A stretch of 48,079 nt of DNA from Neisseria uirgultaei (GCF_962719845.1 NZ_CAUIYF010000013.1:1-48079), one strand, 5' to 3'. Positions 1-10,269 are shown, counted from the first letter of the stretch. Notes: a model not told the origin generated them from the letters alone. A program made the numbers and translations.

Positions 1-42
1 AACTTATCGAGAAAAACGGTTTCTTTAGATTTTACGTTCCGG

Positions 43-61
43 ATTCCCGCCTGCGCGGAAT
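43..61. repeat. dRS3-like repeat, one base short
   Basis: ATTCCCGCCTGCGCGGAAT matches the neisserial dRS3 inverted repeat (ATTCCC, 8 variable bases, GGGAAT) with one G missing. The first 178 bases hold nothing else I can call. An open frame ends at 131 but runs through this repeat and has no recognisable domain. Confidence 0.5.
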
Positions 62-178
62 GAAGATTCAAGCGTTGCCCGAAATTCAAAAAAAAACCAA
101 AACCGAACGGATCGGATTACCGTTTTTATAGGATAACGGAATGTTCAGCCGGACACCGCCCCGGTGCCTCCTGCCAGC

Positions 179-1525
<1,347 letters not shown>

Positions 1526-1568
1526 AAAACCCCCGAAAAACAATCAAAAACAGCCGCGATTATAGCAA

Positions 1569-1608
1569 ATGCCGTCTGAAGTCCGACGGTTCGGCTTTCA
1601 GACGGCAT
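1569..1608. terminator. DUS inverted pair, likely terminator after glnE
   Basis: ATGCCGTCTGAA at 1569-1580 and its reverse complement at 1597-1608 form a 12-bp stem with a 16-base loop. It lies between the end of glnE and the start of mnmE. The T-run lies on the plus-strand side, so terminator strength on the minus strand is uncertain. Confidence 0.7.
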
Positions 1609-1739
1609 TTTTTACGGTCACTTGGAAGATGTCGGAACGGACGTAGTTTGGGCAGGTGTGAAACCCGCCGCTACGGTGCGTTTCTGTCGTATCGAATGCC
1701 CTTGCGGCATGGGCGTTCTTATCTGAACTTGCTTTAAGC

Positions 1740-4430
1740 TCAAAGCATTTTGGCTTCCTCCCCGAACACTTCCCGCCACAATTTCCTGACATTGCCGTAG
1801 TGTGTCAGAAATTCGTTGGTTACTTCGGTTTTTTCCGCGTCGCGCAGTTTGGTGTTGTGTTGCTGCTGGCGGTAGAAGCGGTAGGCGGTGCGGCTTTGTT
1901 CGGCGAGGGTTTTGTCGATGAGTCCGCAGTCGGCGGCGATGTTCAACAGGGCAATGTTGCCGTAGTTGTCGAGAAGTTGCGGATATTTTCGGGCATGGGC
2001 AAGGATGAGGTATTGGACGATAAATTCGACATCGACCACGCCGCCGCGCGCGTATTTGACGTTGCTGTCGGCAGGCTGATGGGTGGGGAACATTTTTTCG
2101 CGCATTTCGATGATTTCGTGTGCCAAGGCGGTTTGGGCGCGTTCGGCGGTGAGGATTTCGGTGCGGATGCGGTCGAATGCCGTCTGAATTTCGGGCGTGC
2201 CGCAGATGAAGCGGGCGCGGGTAAGGGATTGGTGTTCCCACGTCCACGCGTTTTCGCGCTGGTATTTTTCAAAGGCGGCGATGCTGTGGGCGAGGAAACC
2301 TGCATCGCCGTTGGGGCGCAGGCGCAGGTCGGTTTCGTAGAGGCTGCCCGCGCCGGTGGCGGCGGAAAGCCAGTTGGTCAGGCGGCGGGCGAGCCGTCCG
2401 TAAATGTCGCCTGCTTCGGGATGGGGGTCGTCGTAAAGATAGACCAAGTCGAGGTCGGAGGCGTAGCCGAGTTCTTTGCCACCGAGCTTGCCGTAGCCGA
2501 CAACGGCGAATTGCGGCGTGTCGCGGTGTTTTTTGGGCATATCCGCCCACGCGCACGAAAGGGCGGCGGCAATGACGGTGTCGGCAAGGGCGGAGAGTTG
2601 GTCGGAGAGGGATTCCACCGTCCACAGCCCGGCGAGGTCTTGGACGGCGAGGCGGAAGACTTGGGCGTGTTGGAAGCGGCGCAGGGTGTCCATTTGCGCT
2701 TCGGTGTCGCCGCCGCAGGCTTCGATGCCGTCTGAAAGGGCGGCGGCGAGTGCCTGCCAATCAAACGCGGTATCCAAAAGCTGCGCGCTGATGAGTTCGT
2801 CCAACAAAATCGGATATTTGCTCAGATACGCCGCCACCCACGAGCTTTGGCTCATAATCTGCGCCAGTTGCGCCAAGGTTTGCGGATGTTCATTAAGGAA
2901 GGCGAGATAGGCGGATCGGCGGCTGATGTTTTCGAGAAAATCCAACAGCCGCATCAGCGTATCGGTCGGGTTGGCTTGCGCCGCCGCAGCCTGTACGAAC
3001 AGCGGCACAACCGCATCGAAACGCGGCTGGGCGTGTGCGGAGAGATGGCGGTATTTATGTCCGTGGCGGATTTGGTCGAGCCTTGCGGCGACGGCTTCGG
3101 CATCGAACCCGTGCGCCTTCAGACGGCATTGCCGCCCTTCTTCGTCGGGCTTGTCCTGCCATGCCCATTGCCATTCGCCGTTGCTTTGCGTTTGTTCTTC
3201 GGGTTCGCTCAAAATTTCGTTGAACAACTGATTGACTTTGTTCCGATGAACGTTGAGGCCGTCTGAAAAAGCGGCGTAGCTGTCGAAACCCATGCTTTCG
3301 GCGAGCAGTTGTTGCTGTTCGGGCGAGGCAGGCAGGGTTTGGGTTTGCTGGTCGTCCCAGTATTGCAGGCGGTGTTCGACGTCGCGCAGGAAGCGGTAGG
3401 CGGCAAGCAGGGTTTCGACGTTTTCAGACGGCATGATGCCCAGCTCGGCAAGCTTCTTCAGCGTTTCCTGCGTGCCTTTCAGTTGCAGCGCGCGCATTTG
3501 CCCGCCGCGTATCATCTGGAAAATCTGGGCGATAAATTCGACTTCGCGGATGCCGCCCGCGCCGAGTTTGATGTTGTCCGCCATGCCTTTTTTGCTGACT
3601 TCGCTGCGGATTTGGCGGTGTAGGTTCCGCATCGCCTCATACGCGCCGTAATCCAGATATTTGCGGAACACGAAAGGGCGCACCAGCGATTTGATGTCGT
3701 TCGGATACGGCGTAAGCACGCGGCCTTTGCACCACGCATAGCGTTCCCATTCGCGCCCCTGCGTAATCAAATATTGCTCCAGCGCGGTTTCGCTCAATAC
3801 CAGCGCGCCCGAATCGCCGTCCGGCCGCAGCCGCATATCGACGCGGAACACCTGCCCGTCGGCGGTGATGTCGTTCAGCAGCGCAATCAGTTTCTGCCCG
3901 ACTTTGGTGAAAAACTCCTGATTGCCCCGTTCGCGCCTGCCGTCGGTGTCGCCCGACTCGGGATAGACGAAAATCAAATCGATGTCGGAAGACACGTTCA
4001 ACTCATAGCCGCCCGCCTTGCCCATCGCCACCACGCTCAAATGCTGCGGCGATTTGGTATAACGCCCGATCGGCGTGCCGTACATGTCCCGATAATAGGC
4101 GTAGGCGAAATCCAGCGCGGTATTGACGGCAAAATCGGCAAACAGCGTAATCGTACGGGTTACTTCGTGCAAATCGCTGATGCGGTTTATATCGCGCACG
4201 ATAATCTGCGACACGACATAACGGCGCAACTCGCGCAACTGCCGCGCCAATTCTTCCTCGTTTTCTTCCGCGCGGATTTTGTCCCAGTCGGCAAAGGCTT
4301 GGAAATCCGCTTCAGTCAAAACCTTGTCCAACATGGGCAGGAAAATTTCGGGCTTGAGTTTGCCGTTGTCGAGCTGGCGGGCGAGGAACAGGGAATGGTG
4401 GCGGGCAGTGTCGAGGCGGTTGTCGGACAT
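1740..4430 (-). CDS. glnE: Bifunctional glutamine synthetase adenylyltransferase / adenylyl-removing enzyme GlnE
   Basis: GlnE adds AMP to and removes it from glutamine synthetase, setting its activity to nitrogen status under the control of P-II protein. The 896-aa protein (E. coli about 946) shows the two expected nucleotidyltransferase domains. The N-terminal deadenylylase has GKAGGYELN then SSDIDL (D149, D151). The C-terminal adenylylase has GYGKLGGKELG then ASDLDL (about 650-675). The start ATG lies just downstream of a short Correia-like hairpin that probably sits in the promoter region. A P-II gene, its expected regulator, is at 21.8 kb in this window. A GlnD (the uridylyltransferase of P-II) is not in the window. 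Confidence 0.96.
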   Translation of the reverse strand: MSDNRLDTARHHSLFLARQLDNGKLKPEIFLPMLDKVLTEADFQAFADWDKIRAEENEEELARQLRELRRYVVSQIIVRDINRISDLHEVTRTITLFADFAVNTALDFAYAYYRDMYGTPIGRYTKSPQHLSVVAMGKAGGYELNVSSDIDLIFVYPESGDTDGRRERGNQEFFTKVGQKLIALLNDITADGQVFRVDMRLRPDGDSGALVLSETALEQYLITQGREWERYAWCKGRVLTPYPNDIKSLVRPFVFRKYLDYGAYEAMRNLHRQIRSEVSKKGMADNIKLGAGGIREVEFIAQIFQMIRGGQMRALQLKGTQETLKKLAELGIMPSENVETLLAAYRFLRDVEHRLQYWDDQQTQTLPASPEQQQLLAESMGFDSYAAFSDGLNVHRNKVNQLFNEILSEPEEQTQSNGEWQWAWQDKPDEEGRQCRLKAHGFDAEAVAARLDQIRHGHKYRHLSAHAQPRFDAVVPLFVQAAAAQANPTDTLMRLLDFLENISRRSAYLAFLNEHPQTLAQLAQIMSQSSWVAAYLSKYPILLDELISAQLLDTAFDWQALAAALSDGIEACGGDTEAQMDTLRRFQHAQVFRLAVQDLAGLWTVESLSDQLSALADTVIAAALSCAWADMPKKHRDTPQFAVVGYGKLGGKELGYASDLDLVYLYDDPHPEAGDIYGRLARRLTNWLSAATGAGSLYETDLRLRPNGDAGFLAHSIAAFEKYQRENAWTWEHQSLTRARFICGTPEIQTAFDRIRTEILTAERAQTALAHEIIEMREKMFPTHQPADSNVKYARGGVVDVEFIVQYLILAHARKYPQLLDNYGNIALLNIAADCGLIDKTLAEQSRTAYRFYRQQQHNTKLRDAEKTEVTNEFLTHYGNVRKLWREVFGEEAKML

Positions 4431-4464
4431 TTCGGATTCCGTTTGGAAGGATGGCGGGAATGGG

Positions 4465-4534
4465 ATAGTGGATTAACTTTAAATCAGGACAGGGCGAGAC
4501 AATGCTGTCTTGGTTTAAAGTCAAGGCACTATAT
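4465..4534. repeat. Short (internally deleted) Correia-type element
   Basis: The segment begins ATAGTGGATTAACTTTAAAT and ends TTTAAAGTCAAGGCACTATAT, so its ends are imperfect inverted repeats resembling Correia (CREE/NEMIS) termini (TATAGTGGATTAA). Only about 70 bp separate the ends, against about 155 bp for the full element at 10270. It lies 35 bp upstream of the glnE start and could fold in a transcript. Confidence 0.6.
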
Positions 4535-4628
4535 CATAGCAACCTTCGATGCCGTCTGAAACCTTGCCCCGATATTCGGACGGACTCCTACCGATAAAAA
4601 AACAGCGGCAAATGCCGTCGTTTCCTGC

Positions 4629-4841
4629 TCAAACCTCACCACGCTCTTTTAAAACAGCATAAGCCGCACCTTTCTCCCGAGTGGAATTTTTAAAAAAACC
4701 ATCACTCTTTACGATTTCATGCAGCTCCTCGCTTGATTTCTCCGCATATTCCATTTTCAATGCCTTATACTCATTGCCTGCCTCAATCATTCCCTCGCCC
4801 ACTGCTTTTGCTGCTTTTGCCGCACTATCCCAAAAACCCAT
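4629..4841 (-). CDS. Small hypothetical protein (70 aa), Ala/Glu/Lys-rich helical
   Basis: I do not recognise a named function. The 70-aa product begins MGFWDSAAKAAKAVGEG and is predicted mostly helical, with alternating charged and alanine residues. It has no signal peptide or membrane segment. The start is decided by GGAG nine bases before this ATG; another ATG two codons upstream is only three bases from GGAG, too close. Open frame extends further upstream without a ribosome site. Base composition is more AT-rich than the flanking core genes. It lies between luxS (same strand) and glnE and is separated from luxS by a DUS hairpin. Confidence 0.6.
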   Translation of the reverse strand: MGFWDSAAKAAKAVGEGMIEAGNEYKALKMEYAEKSSEELHEIVKSDGFFKNSTREKGAAYAVLKERGEV

Positions 4842-4927
4842 AATCATGTTCTCCAATCGTTTCAAATAAATAAGGTCGTTGTTTCTGTCAAGGAACAACG
4901 ACAGTTTATAAACTGTCGGAAAACAAA

Positions 4928-4965
4928 ATGCCGTCTGAAAACAGATTCTGACTTTCAGACGGCAT
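4928..4965. terminator. DUS inverted pair after luxS
   Basis: ATGCCGTCTGAA (4928-4939) and its inverse (4954-4965) form a stem just past the luxS stop. It is positioned as the luxS terminator. Confidence 0.7.
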
Positions 4966-4976
4966 TTCAAAACAGA

Positions 4977-5483
4977 TTAAGCGTTCAACAAACTTTCATC
5001 CAGCGTCAGCTCTTCGTTTTTGTTCACCGCCACTTTGCGCGTCAGAACGTTTTGCGCGATTTCCTGCGCTTCGGCAAGCGAGTGCATCAGATAAGTGCCG
5101 CATTGGTATTCGTTCAACTCGGGGATTTTGCTTTGGTCTTTGACATTCAAAACATCCTGCATCGAAGCCAGCCACGCATCGGCGACCTGCTGTTCGGAAG
5201 GCGTGCCGATAAGGCTCATATAAAAACCGGTGCGGCAGCCCATCGGAGAAATGTCGATGATTTCCACGCCGTTTCCGTTCAAGTGGTCGCGCATAAAGCC
5301 TGCAAACAAATGCTCCAGCGTGTGAATGCCTTTTTCGGGCAGGATTTCTTTGTTGGGCACGCAGAAACGCAGGTCGAACACGGTAATGGTGTCGCCTTTG
5401 GGCGTGGTCATGGTTTTCGCCACGCGTACGGCAGGGGCGTGCATACGGGTGTGATCGACTTTGAAACTGTCTAGTAGGGGCAT
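4977..5483 (-). CDS. luxS: S-ribosylhomocysteine lyase LuxS
   Basis: LuxS splits S-ribosylhomocysteine to homocysteine and DPD, the precursor of AI-2, in the activated methyl cycle. At 168 aa it has full family length. The metal site is visible as HTLEH (H54, E57, H58) with Cys128 in QCGTY, and the catalytic cysteine in MGCRTGFY (C83). AAAGGA lies eight bases before the ATG. In Neisseria LuxS is mainly metabolic; no AI-2 receptor gene is visible here. It precedes a DUS hairpin and stands as a single gene or follows the DUF2251 gene upstream on the same strand with a 21-bp gap. Confidence 0.97.
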   Translation of the reverse strand: MPLLDSFKVDHTRMHAPAVRVAKTMTTPKGDTITVFDLRFCVPNKEILPEKGIHTLEHLFAGFMRDHLNGNGVEIIDISPMGCRTGFYMSLIGTPSEQQVADAWLASMQDVLNVKDQSKIPELNEYQCGTYLMHSLAEAQEIAQNVLTRKVAVNKNEELTLDESLLNA

Positions 5484-5504
5484 TGGGTTATCCTTTTGTG
5501 CGGG

Positions 5505-5924
5505 TTATGTAGATTTTCGGGATAGGATTTTGTCCAGCAATTCATCGTCCAAGATGCGGTTTTCGACTTTCACCCATTCGCCGCCTGCTTCAGGGAAGCC
5601 GTTGCGGCAATATCCTGCCTGTTCGACAAAATCATAGACGGCATGAATGTAGTCGTTGATACACAATGCGGCTATGGTGCAGGCATCATCCCATAAAATC
5701 AAGACATGATTGGGGATATGTTTGTCGGATACATCTTCGACATTGTAGATGTGCAAGGCATCTAGAATCCCGTCTTGCGAGGCGGCATAGAAGTAGCCCG
5801 TGTCGCCGTCGTCTTCAAAGACGACACCATAAGGGATATGTTCGAAAAATGATTCTAAAACTTCGGGCGTGCCGACAGTAAAATTTTCGATTTCGGCAGT
5901 CCGATACAGGGGTAATTGTGCCAT
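5505..5924 (-). CDS. DUF2251-type hypothetical protein
   Basis: The 139-aa soluble protein contains PYGVVFEDDGDTGYFYA (about 31-47), which I associate with the DUF2251 family, a group of unknown function. It is acidic, with many aromatic residues and no signal peptide or membrane span. It ends 21 bp before luxS, on the same strand, so the two may be co-transcribed; whether they are linked in function is unknown. The ribosome site before ATG is weak (AAAGAGAACG). Confidence 0.75.
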   Translation of the reverse strand: MAQLPLYRTAEIENFTVGTPEVLESFFEHIPYGVVFEDDGDTGYFYAASQDGILDALHIYNVEDVSDKHIPNHVLILWDDACTIAALCINDYIHAVYDFVEQAGYCRNGFPEAGGEWVKVENRILDDELLDKILSRKST

Positions 5925-5956
5925 TGGGGAACGTTCTCTTTGTGGGAATACTCAAA

Positions 5957-6280
5957 TTACAATTCGGCAATCTCAATCGCTTCGCCCGAAGCCGCGCTCA
6001 GTGCTTCGTTCAAAACATCGTAGAAATCCCGTCCGTCGCGCGTTGCCAGCCATTTGCCGTTTTGTTCGGCGAAATGGTAGCCGCCGCTTTTGGCGGCAAT
6101 CCACAATTCTTGGTTGGGCGTGTGGCGGTTGACGATGATTTGCGTGCCGTCCGCCGCTTCGATGGTCAGGACGTTTCCGGCAAACTGGCAGTCGAAATCC
6201 CAGCCGTTTTCGTCGATTTGGTCTTCGATGTGTTCAAATAATGCTTCGCTCGCGCGGATAAACTCGCTTTCGGTCATCAT
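5957..6280 (-). CDS. cyaY: Iron-sulfur cluster assembly protein CyaY (bacterial frataxin)
   Basis: CyaY binds iron and tunes the IscS desulfurase during Fe-S cluster assembly. The 107-aa length and fold-signature residues fit: an acidic first helix (EALFEHIEDQIDENG) followed by strands carrying LTIEAADGTQIIVNRH, QELWIAAKSGG and the conserved end helix. Two consecutive ATG codons are possible starts. It is divergent from lptM-lysA, an arrangement (cyaY beside lptM and an amino-acid gene) also known from gamma-proteobacteria. It runs toward the DUF2251 gene and luxS on the same strand. Confidence 0.95.
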   Translation of the reverse strand: MMTESEFIRASEALFEHIEDQIDENGWDFDCQFAGNVLTIEAADGTQIIVNRHTPNQELWIAAKSGGYHFAEQNGKWLATRDGRDFYDVLNEALSAASGEAIEIAEL

Positions 6281-6351
6281 GGCTTTTTGCGTGTTTTTTG
6301 TTTAAGATACCGAATCTTGCCACATTCGTAATGATGAAGAAAGTTTTACTG

Positions 6352-6522
6352 ATGAAATACGGCGTATTTTTTGCAGCGGCAACAGCTCTGCTGCTCTCTG
6401 CCTGCGGTTACAAAGGCGACCTCTACCTGCCCAAAGAAGGCGATACGGCGCGTTTCGGCGCAATCCAAACCGGTTTGCAGCTTCAAAGCAAGCCGCAATC
6501 TGCCCCACCAACCCGAAAATGA
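6352..6522 (+). CDS. lptM: Small lipoprotein LptM (YifL-like)
   Basis: The product is a 56-aa lipoprotein precursor with signal MKYGVFFAAATALLLSAC; the lipobox LSAC predicts lipidation of Cys18. The mature start CGYKGDLYLP matches the LptM/YifL family signature (CGxKGxLYxP), whose E. coli member helps LptD-LptE mature in the outer membrane. I took the ATG at 6352, preceded by AAGAAAG. An in-frame ATG at 6331 would add seven residues and cannot be excluded. It ends ten bases before lysA, so the two are co-transcribed, as expected for this family. Confidence 0.88.
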   Translation: MKYGVFFAAATALLLSACGYKGDLYLPKEGDTARFGAIQTGLQLQSKPQSAPPTRK

Positions 6523-6532
6523 AAACGAAGAT

Positions 6533-7753
6533 ATGACCCTATTTTGCGAACAAGTCCCCTACCCTCGCCTTGCCGAAGCATTCGGCACGCCGCTTTATGT
6601 GTACAGCCAATCCGCGCTGACCGAAGCATTTGAACACTACCAAACTGCGTTTGCCGCGCTTTCCCCGCTCGTCTGCTATGCCGTCAAGGCAAACGGTAAT
6701 CTGAGCATCATCAAACACTTCGCCTCGTTGGGCAGCGGTTTTGATATTGTATCCGGCGGCGAGTTGGCGCGTGTTTTAGCGGCAGGCGGCGATGCGGCGA
6801 AAACGATTTTTTCCGGTGTGGGCAAGAGTGAAGCAGAAATCGAGTTCGCGCTGAATGCCGGCGTGAAATGCTTCAATATGGAAAGCATTCCCGAAATCGA
6901 CCGCATTCAGAAAGTTGCCGCGCGTTTGGGCAAAACCGCGCCCGTCTCCCTGCGCGTCAACCCCGATGTCGATGCGAAAACCCATCCTTACATCTCCACC
7001 GGCCTGAAAGCCAACAAATTCGGCATCGCCTACGCCGACGCACTCGAAGCCTACCGCCACGCCGCACAACAGCCCAATTTGAAAATCGTCGGCATCGACT
7101 GCCATATCGGTTCGCAAATGACCGACTTAAGCCCGCTGGTCGAAGCCTGCGAACGCATTTTGATTTTGGTTGACGCGCTTGCCGCCGAAGGCATTGTGTT
7201 GGAACACTTGGACTTAGGCGGCGGTGTCGGCATTGTTTACCAAGACGAAAAAGTGCCTGATTTGGGCGCGTATGCCCAAGCGGTTCAAAAACTGATCGGC
7301 ACACGCCGTCTGAAACTCATTCTTGAGCCAGGCCGCAGCTTGGTCGGCAACGCAGGTTCGCTGCTGACACGCGTCGAGTTCGTCAAACACGGCGAAGAGA
7401 AAAACTTTGTGATGGTCGATGCGGCGATGAACGATTTGATGCGCCCCGCCCTATACGATGCCTACCACCACATCGAGGCGGTCGAAACCAAAGACATTGA
7501 GCCGCTGACCGCCAACATCGTCGGCCCGATTTGCGAAACCGGCGACTTCCTCGGCAAAGACCGCACCATCGCCTGCGAAGAAGGCGATTTGCTGCTTATC
7601 CGCAGCGCGGGCGCATACGGAGCCAGTATGGCGAGCAATTACAACGCGCGCAACCGTGCGGCGGAGGTGTTGGTTGACGGCGGCGGATACAAACTCATCC
7701 GCCGGCGCGAAACCTTGGAACAACAAATGGCAAACGAACTCGCCTGCCTGTAA
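6533..7753 (+). CDS. lysA: Diaminopimelate decarboxylase
   Basis: LysA decarboxylates meso-diaminopimelate to L-lysine, the last step of lysine synthesis. The 406-aa protein starts MTLFCEQVPYPRL, with PLP-lysine motif CYAVKAN (K52), the HIGSQ motif, a glycine-rich phosphate loop (LDLGGGVGI) and the C-terminal ICETGDFLGKDR, which supplies the active-site cysteine across the dimer. The ORF is open farther upstream but that part overlaps lptM in another frame, so the ATG at 6533 is used. It follows lptM directly and is closed by a tight DUS hairpin. Confidence 0.97.
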   Translation: MTLFCEQVPYPRLAEAFGTPLYVYSQSALTEAFEHYQTAFAALSPLVCYAVKANGNLSIIKHFASLGSGFDIVSGGELARVLAAGGDAAKTIFSGVGKSEAEIEFALNAGVKCFNMESIPEIDRIQKVAARLGKTAPVSLRVNPDVDAKTHPYISTGLKANKFGIAYADALEAYRHAAQQPNLKIVGIDCHIGSQMTDLSPLVEACERILILVDALAAEGIVLEHLDLGGGVGIVYQDEKVPDLGAYAQAVQKLIGTRRLKLILEPGRSLVGNAGSLLTRVEFVKHGEEKNFVMVDAAMNDLMRPALYDAYHHIEAVETKDIEPLTANIVGPICETGDFLGKDRTIACEEGDLLLIRSAGAYGASMASNYNARNRAAEVLVDGGGYKLIRRRETLEQQMANELACL

Positions 7754-7766
7754 CCTAAAAATCAAA

Positions 7767-7793
7767 ATGCCGTCTGAAGCCTTCAGACGGCAT
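7767..7793. terminator. DUS inverted pair after lysA
   Basis: ATGCCGTCTGAA (7767-7778), a 3-base loop and the inverse (7782-7793) make a strong hairpin 13 bases past the lysA stop. Confidence 0.8.
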
Positions 7794-7957
7794 TGCCCGT
7801 TTAAAGTTATATCTTAGAACCGCATCGGCGGAATATTCAAACACAGCCTGCTTTCAAATGACGATGCAACAAATCCCCGTCTCGCCCGGCTGACGAAGGG
7901 AATTGTTGAAAAAAATTACGCGCCCCTTTTATGGGGTGCAATATCTAAGGAATTGAA

Positions 7958-8392
7958 ATGAAACACGCCCCGATTATCCTCCTGCTTGCCGCTTTGTCCG
8001 CCGCCCTCCTTTCGGCGGGCTGCACCGCCCTTCCCTCCGACCGGCCGCCGCTTCACACCCTGCCGAAAAGCGCGCCCATCCAACCCGCCAACCCATACAG
8101 CCGACCGCCTTCAGGCACGCCGGACGGCGCATTCAGCACCCGCGCCTCAAACGGGCGCGTCTTGAAAAGCATCGTCAAAAACGGCGTGTTCGATCGCTTT
8201 GTCGATATTTACCACCCAAACGGCAAACTGCATTCTCACACTCCGGTTGAAAACGGCGTGGCGCAAGGCTGGTCTCAAGGCTATACCGAACAGGGCATAT
8301 TGCGGACGCGCATCCTGTACCGGGACGGGCATATCGTCCGAGCGCAAACTTTGGATGCGTCGGGCAAGGTGGAACGCGAATGGCAGCCGTAA
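7958..8392 (+). CDS. Lipoprotein with MORN/YwqK-like repeats
   Basis: The 144-aa precursor has a lipoprotein signal ending LLSAGC (Cys22), then a proline-rich linker (about 25-55). A C-terminal part has repeated patterns of the MORN/YwqK kind, such as DIYHPNGKLHSHTPVENGVAQG and following copies with aromatic-x-x-G-x-I/L. Such repeats form short beta hairpins; function is unknown. It is a single gene with AAGGAA upstream of ATG and a DUS hairpin five bases after its stop. I do not have a name for it. Confidence 0.8.
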   Translation: MKHAPIILLLAALSAALLSAGCTALPSDRPPLHTLPKSAPIQPANPYSRPPSGTPDGAFSTRASNGRVLKSIVKNGVFDRFVDIYHPNGKLHSHTPVENGVAQGWSQGYTEQGILRTRILYRDGHIVRAQTLDASGKVEREWQP

Positions 8393-8397
8393 AACAA

Positions 8398-8425
8398 ATG
8401 CCGTCTGAAGCGGTTCAGACGGCAT
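8398..8425. terminator. DUS inverted pair, convergent terminator
   Basis: ATGCCGTCTGAA (8398-8409) and inverse (8414-8425) with a 4-base loop, followed by a T-run. It sits between the converging lipoprotein and metS genes and may serve both. Confidence 0.8.
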
Positions 8426-8443
8426 TTTTAACGCTCTAAAGGC

Positions 8444-8536
8444 TTACTCTTCCGGCAGCCTTAACAGGGAAAGCAGCAGCCCGCCCCAAATCACCGCGAT
8501 GGCGGCAACCATCATCACAATGGCGGAAGTACTCAT
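8444..8536 (-). CDS. metS: Methionine/alanine importer small subunit MetS
   Basis: This is a 30-codon gene. The product begins MSTSAIVMMVAAIAVIWGG, then a leucine-rich stretch, and ends LLRLPEE: one membrane span with a charged tail. This is the pattern of MetS, the small subunit that accompanies the NSS-family importer MetP (first described in Corynebacterium). Its ATG overlaps the metP stop (ATGA), with GGAG upstream inside the end of metP, so translation is coupled. The pair identity rests on size, hydrophobic pattern and the overlap. Confidence 0.85.
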   Translation of the reverse strand: MSTSAIVMMVAAIAVIWGGLLLSLLRLPEE

Positions 8537-10068
8537 TTTTCTCCTCCTTGTTCATGTTCGTGTTCGTCTTTGACGTTGAAATCCTGACCGTGTTTCCAAG
8601 GCAGCAGCGACAGCAGCAGCCCGAACACGATTAACGCCGCCGACATCCCCCAGCCGAAAATATTGAGGAAACCATCCGGATAGTCGCCGTAGTTTTTCTC
8701 CAACAATCCGGCGGTGTCCTGATACAGCATATAGCCGAGCATCACGACGGTAAACACGACGCAGACCGTCCACAAGCCGCCGACGCGGATGGAAGATAAG
8801 GCGTTCAAGTGCTTGCGTAATTCCGTCAGCCTGCCGCTGATGATGATGGCGGCAACATAAACAAAACCGGCGGCAACAATGCCGTAAGTATTGACGAATT
8901 TGTCCAACACGTCCAAAACGGGAACGCCCGTAGTCGTACCGAACAGCAGCGTGGAAACGATGCCCATCGGAATGCAGACAAGCAATGTGGCGTTGACGCG
9001 GCCGATGTTCAGCTTGTCCTGAATGGCGGCGATGATGACTTCGAGGATGGAAATCATCGAAGTGATGCCCGCAAACACCAGCGAACCGAAAAACAATATG
9101 CCGATCAGCCAACCCATCGGTGCTTGGTTGATAATGGTCGGAAAGGCGATAAATGCCAAACCGATACCGCTGGAGGCGACCTCATTAACCGCCTTACCGC
9201 CCGCCTGCGCCATAAAGCCCAGTGCGGCAAACACGCCGATACCGGAGAGCAGCTCAAAGCTGCTGTTGGCAAAGCCGACCACCAGCCCCGTTCCGCCCAA
9301 GTCGGTTTTTTTCTTCAAATAAGAAGAATAGGTAACCATAATGCCGAAACAGATGGAAAGCGAGAAGAAAATCTGCCCGTATGCCGCGACCCAGACCTTG
9401 GGGTCGGAGAGCTTCGACCAGTCGGGCGTAAACAGCGCGTCCAACCCCTTTGCCGCGCCCGGCAGCGTCAGCGAAATGCCGACCATAATCAAAAACATCA
9501 CCAAAAGCAGCGGCATAAAGAACGACGATGCGCCCGCCACGCCCTTTTGCACACCCAAAGCCATAATGACGGAAGTGAAAATCCACACGCCGATCAGCGG
9601 ACCGACAACTTTGCCGACAAAATCCAAGCCCAACGCGTCCGCGCCCGCCATTTGCAGGAAGTCTTTAAAGAAGAAATCCTGCGGATTCGCACCCCAGGCG
9701 GCATCGAACGAATAATAGGCATAGCTTGCCGACCAGCCGATAATCACCGCGTAATAGATGCAGATGACGATATTGGTCATCACGTTCCACCAGCCCACAG
9801 GCTCGAACCATCGTCCGAGGCGGCGGAAAGCCAAGGGCGCAGAACCCCGGTAACGGTGTCCGATGGCATAATCGAGCAGCAGCAGCGGGATGCCCGCCGT
9901 CAGAAGCGCGACCAGATAGGGCAGGATGAATGCGCCGCCGCCGTTGTCGAAAGCAATGTAGGGAAACCGCCAGATGTTGCCCAAGCCGACGGCGGACCCG
10001 ATGGCGGCAACCATGAACGCGCGGCGGCTGTTGAATGTGGCGCGTTCTTTCGTTTTGGAATCAGACAC
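8533..10068 (-). CDS. metP: Sodium-dependent neurotransmitter-symporter family transporter, MetP-like
   Basis: MetP is a sodium-coupled amino-acid importer of the NSS (SNF) family, most likely for methionine and alanine. The 511-aa protein has about 12 membrane segments. The first carries GSAVGLGNIWRFPY with the following NGGGAF, the sodium and substrate site of the family. I start at the GTG codon at 10068 because AAGAGG lies seven bases upstream. The reading frame is open to an earlier ATG (10164) that has no ribosome site. metS overlaps its stop codon. The substrate is inferred from the MetS partner, not from transporter residues. Confidence 0.9.
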   Translation of the reverse strand: MSDSKTKERATFNSRRAFMVAAIGSAVGLGNIWRFPYIAFDNGGGAFILPYLVALLTAGIPLLLLDYAIGHRYRGSAPLAFRRLGRWFEPVGWWNVMTNIVICIYYAVIIGWSASYAYYSFDAAWGANPQDFFFKDFLQMAGADALGLDFVGKVVGPLIGVWIFTSVIMALGVQKGVAGASSFFMPLLLVMFLIMVGISLTLPGAAKGLDALFTPDWSKLSDPKVWVAAYGQIFFSLSICFGIMVTYSSYLKKKTDLGGTGLVVGFANSSFELLSGIGVFAALGFMAQAGGKAVNEVASSGIGLAFIAFPTIINQAPMGWLIGILFFGSLVFAGITSMISILEVIIAAIQDKLNIGRVNATLLVCIPMGIVSTLLFGTTTGVPVLDVLDKFVNTYGIVAAGFVYVAAIIISGRLTELRKHLNALSSIRVGGLWTVCVVFTVVMLGYMLYQDTAGLLEKNYGDYPDGFLNIFGWGMSAALIVFGLLLSLLPWKHGQDFNVKDEHEHEQGGEK

Positions 10069-10269
10069 GTTGATACCTCTTGAGTTATTTATTAAAAACA
10101 AGCCGTTATAGGCGAAATATATAGAAACAGCGTCTGACAGGGATAATGTCTTCTGAAAAAACAAACCGGCTTGTGACCGATTGTTTACAATCTATGTGCT
10201 TATCGTAAAAAAATTTAACGCCGATGGCAAGCGGTGAAGGCTTGAAAACGAAAAAATTTTTTATCCAAA

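Noticed and set aside
3..131. Open frame ending at 131, possibly the end of a gene before mnmE
   Set aside because: It reads through a dRS3-like repeat and has no recognisable domain. I cannot tell it from noncoding DNA.
1618..1739. Minus-strand frame after the glnE stop, reading PAQTTSVPTSSK
   Set aside because: It has no start of its own outside glnE and no homology I recognise. It may be a gene remnant, but evidence is too weak.
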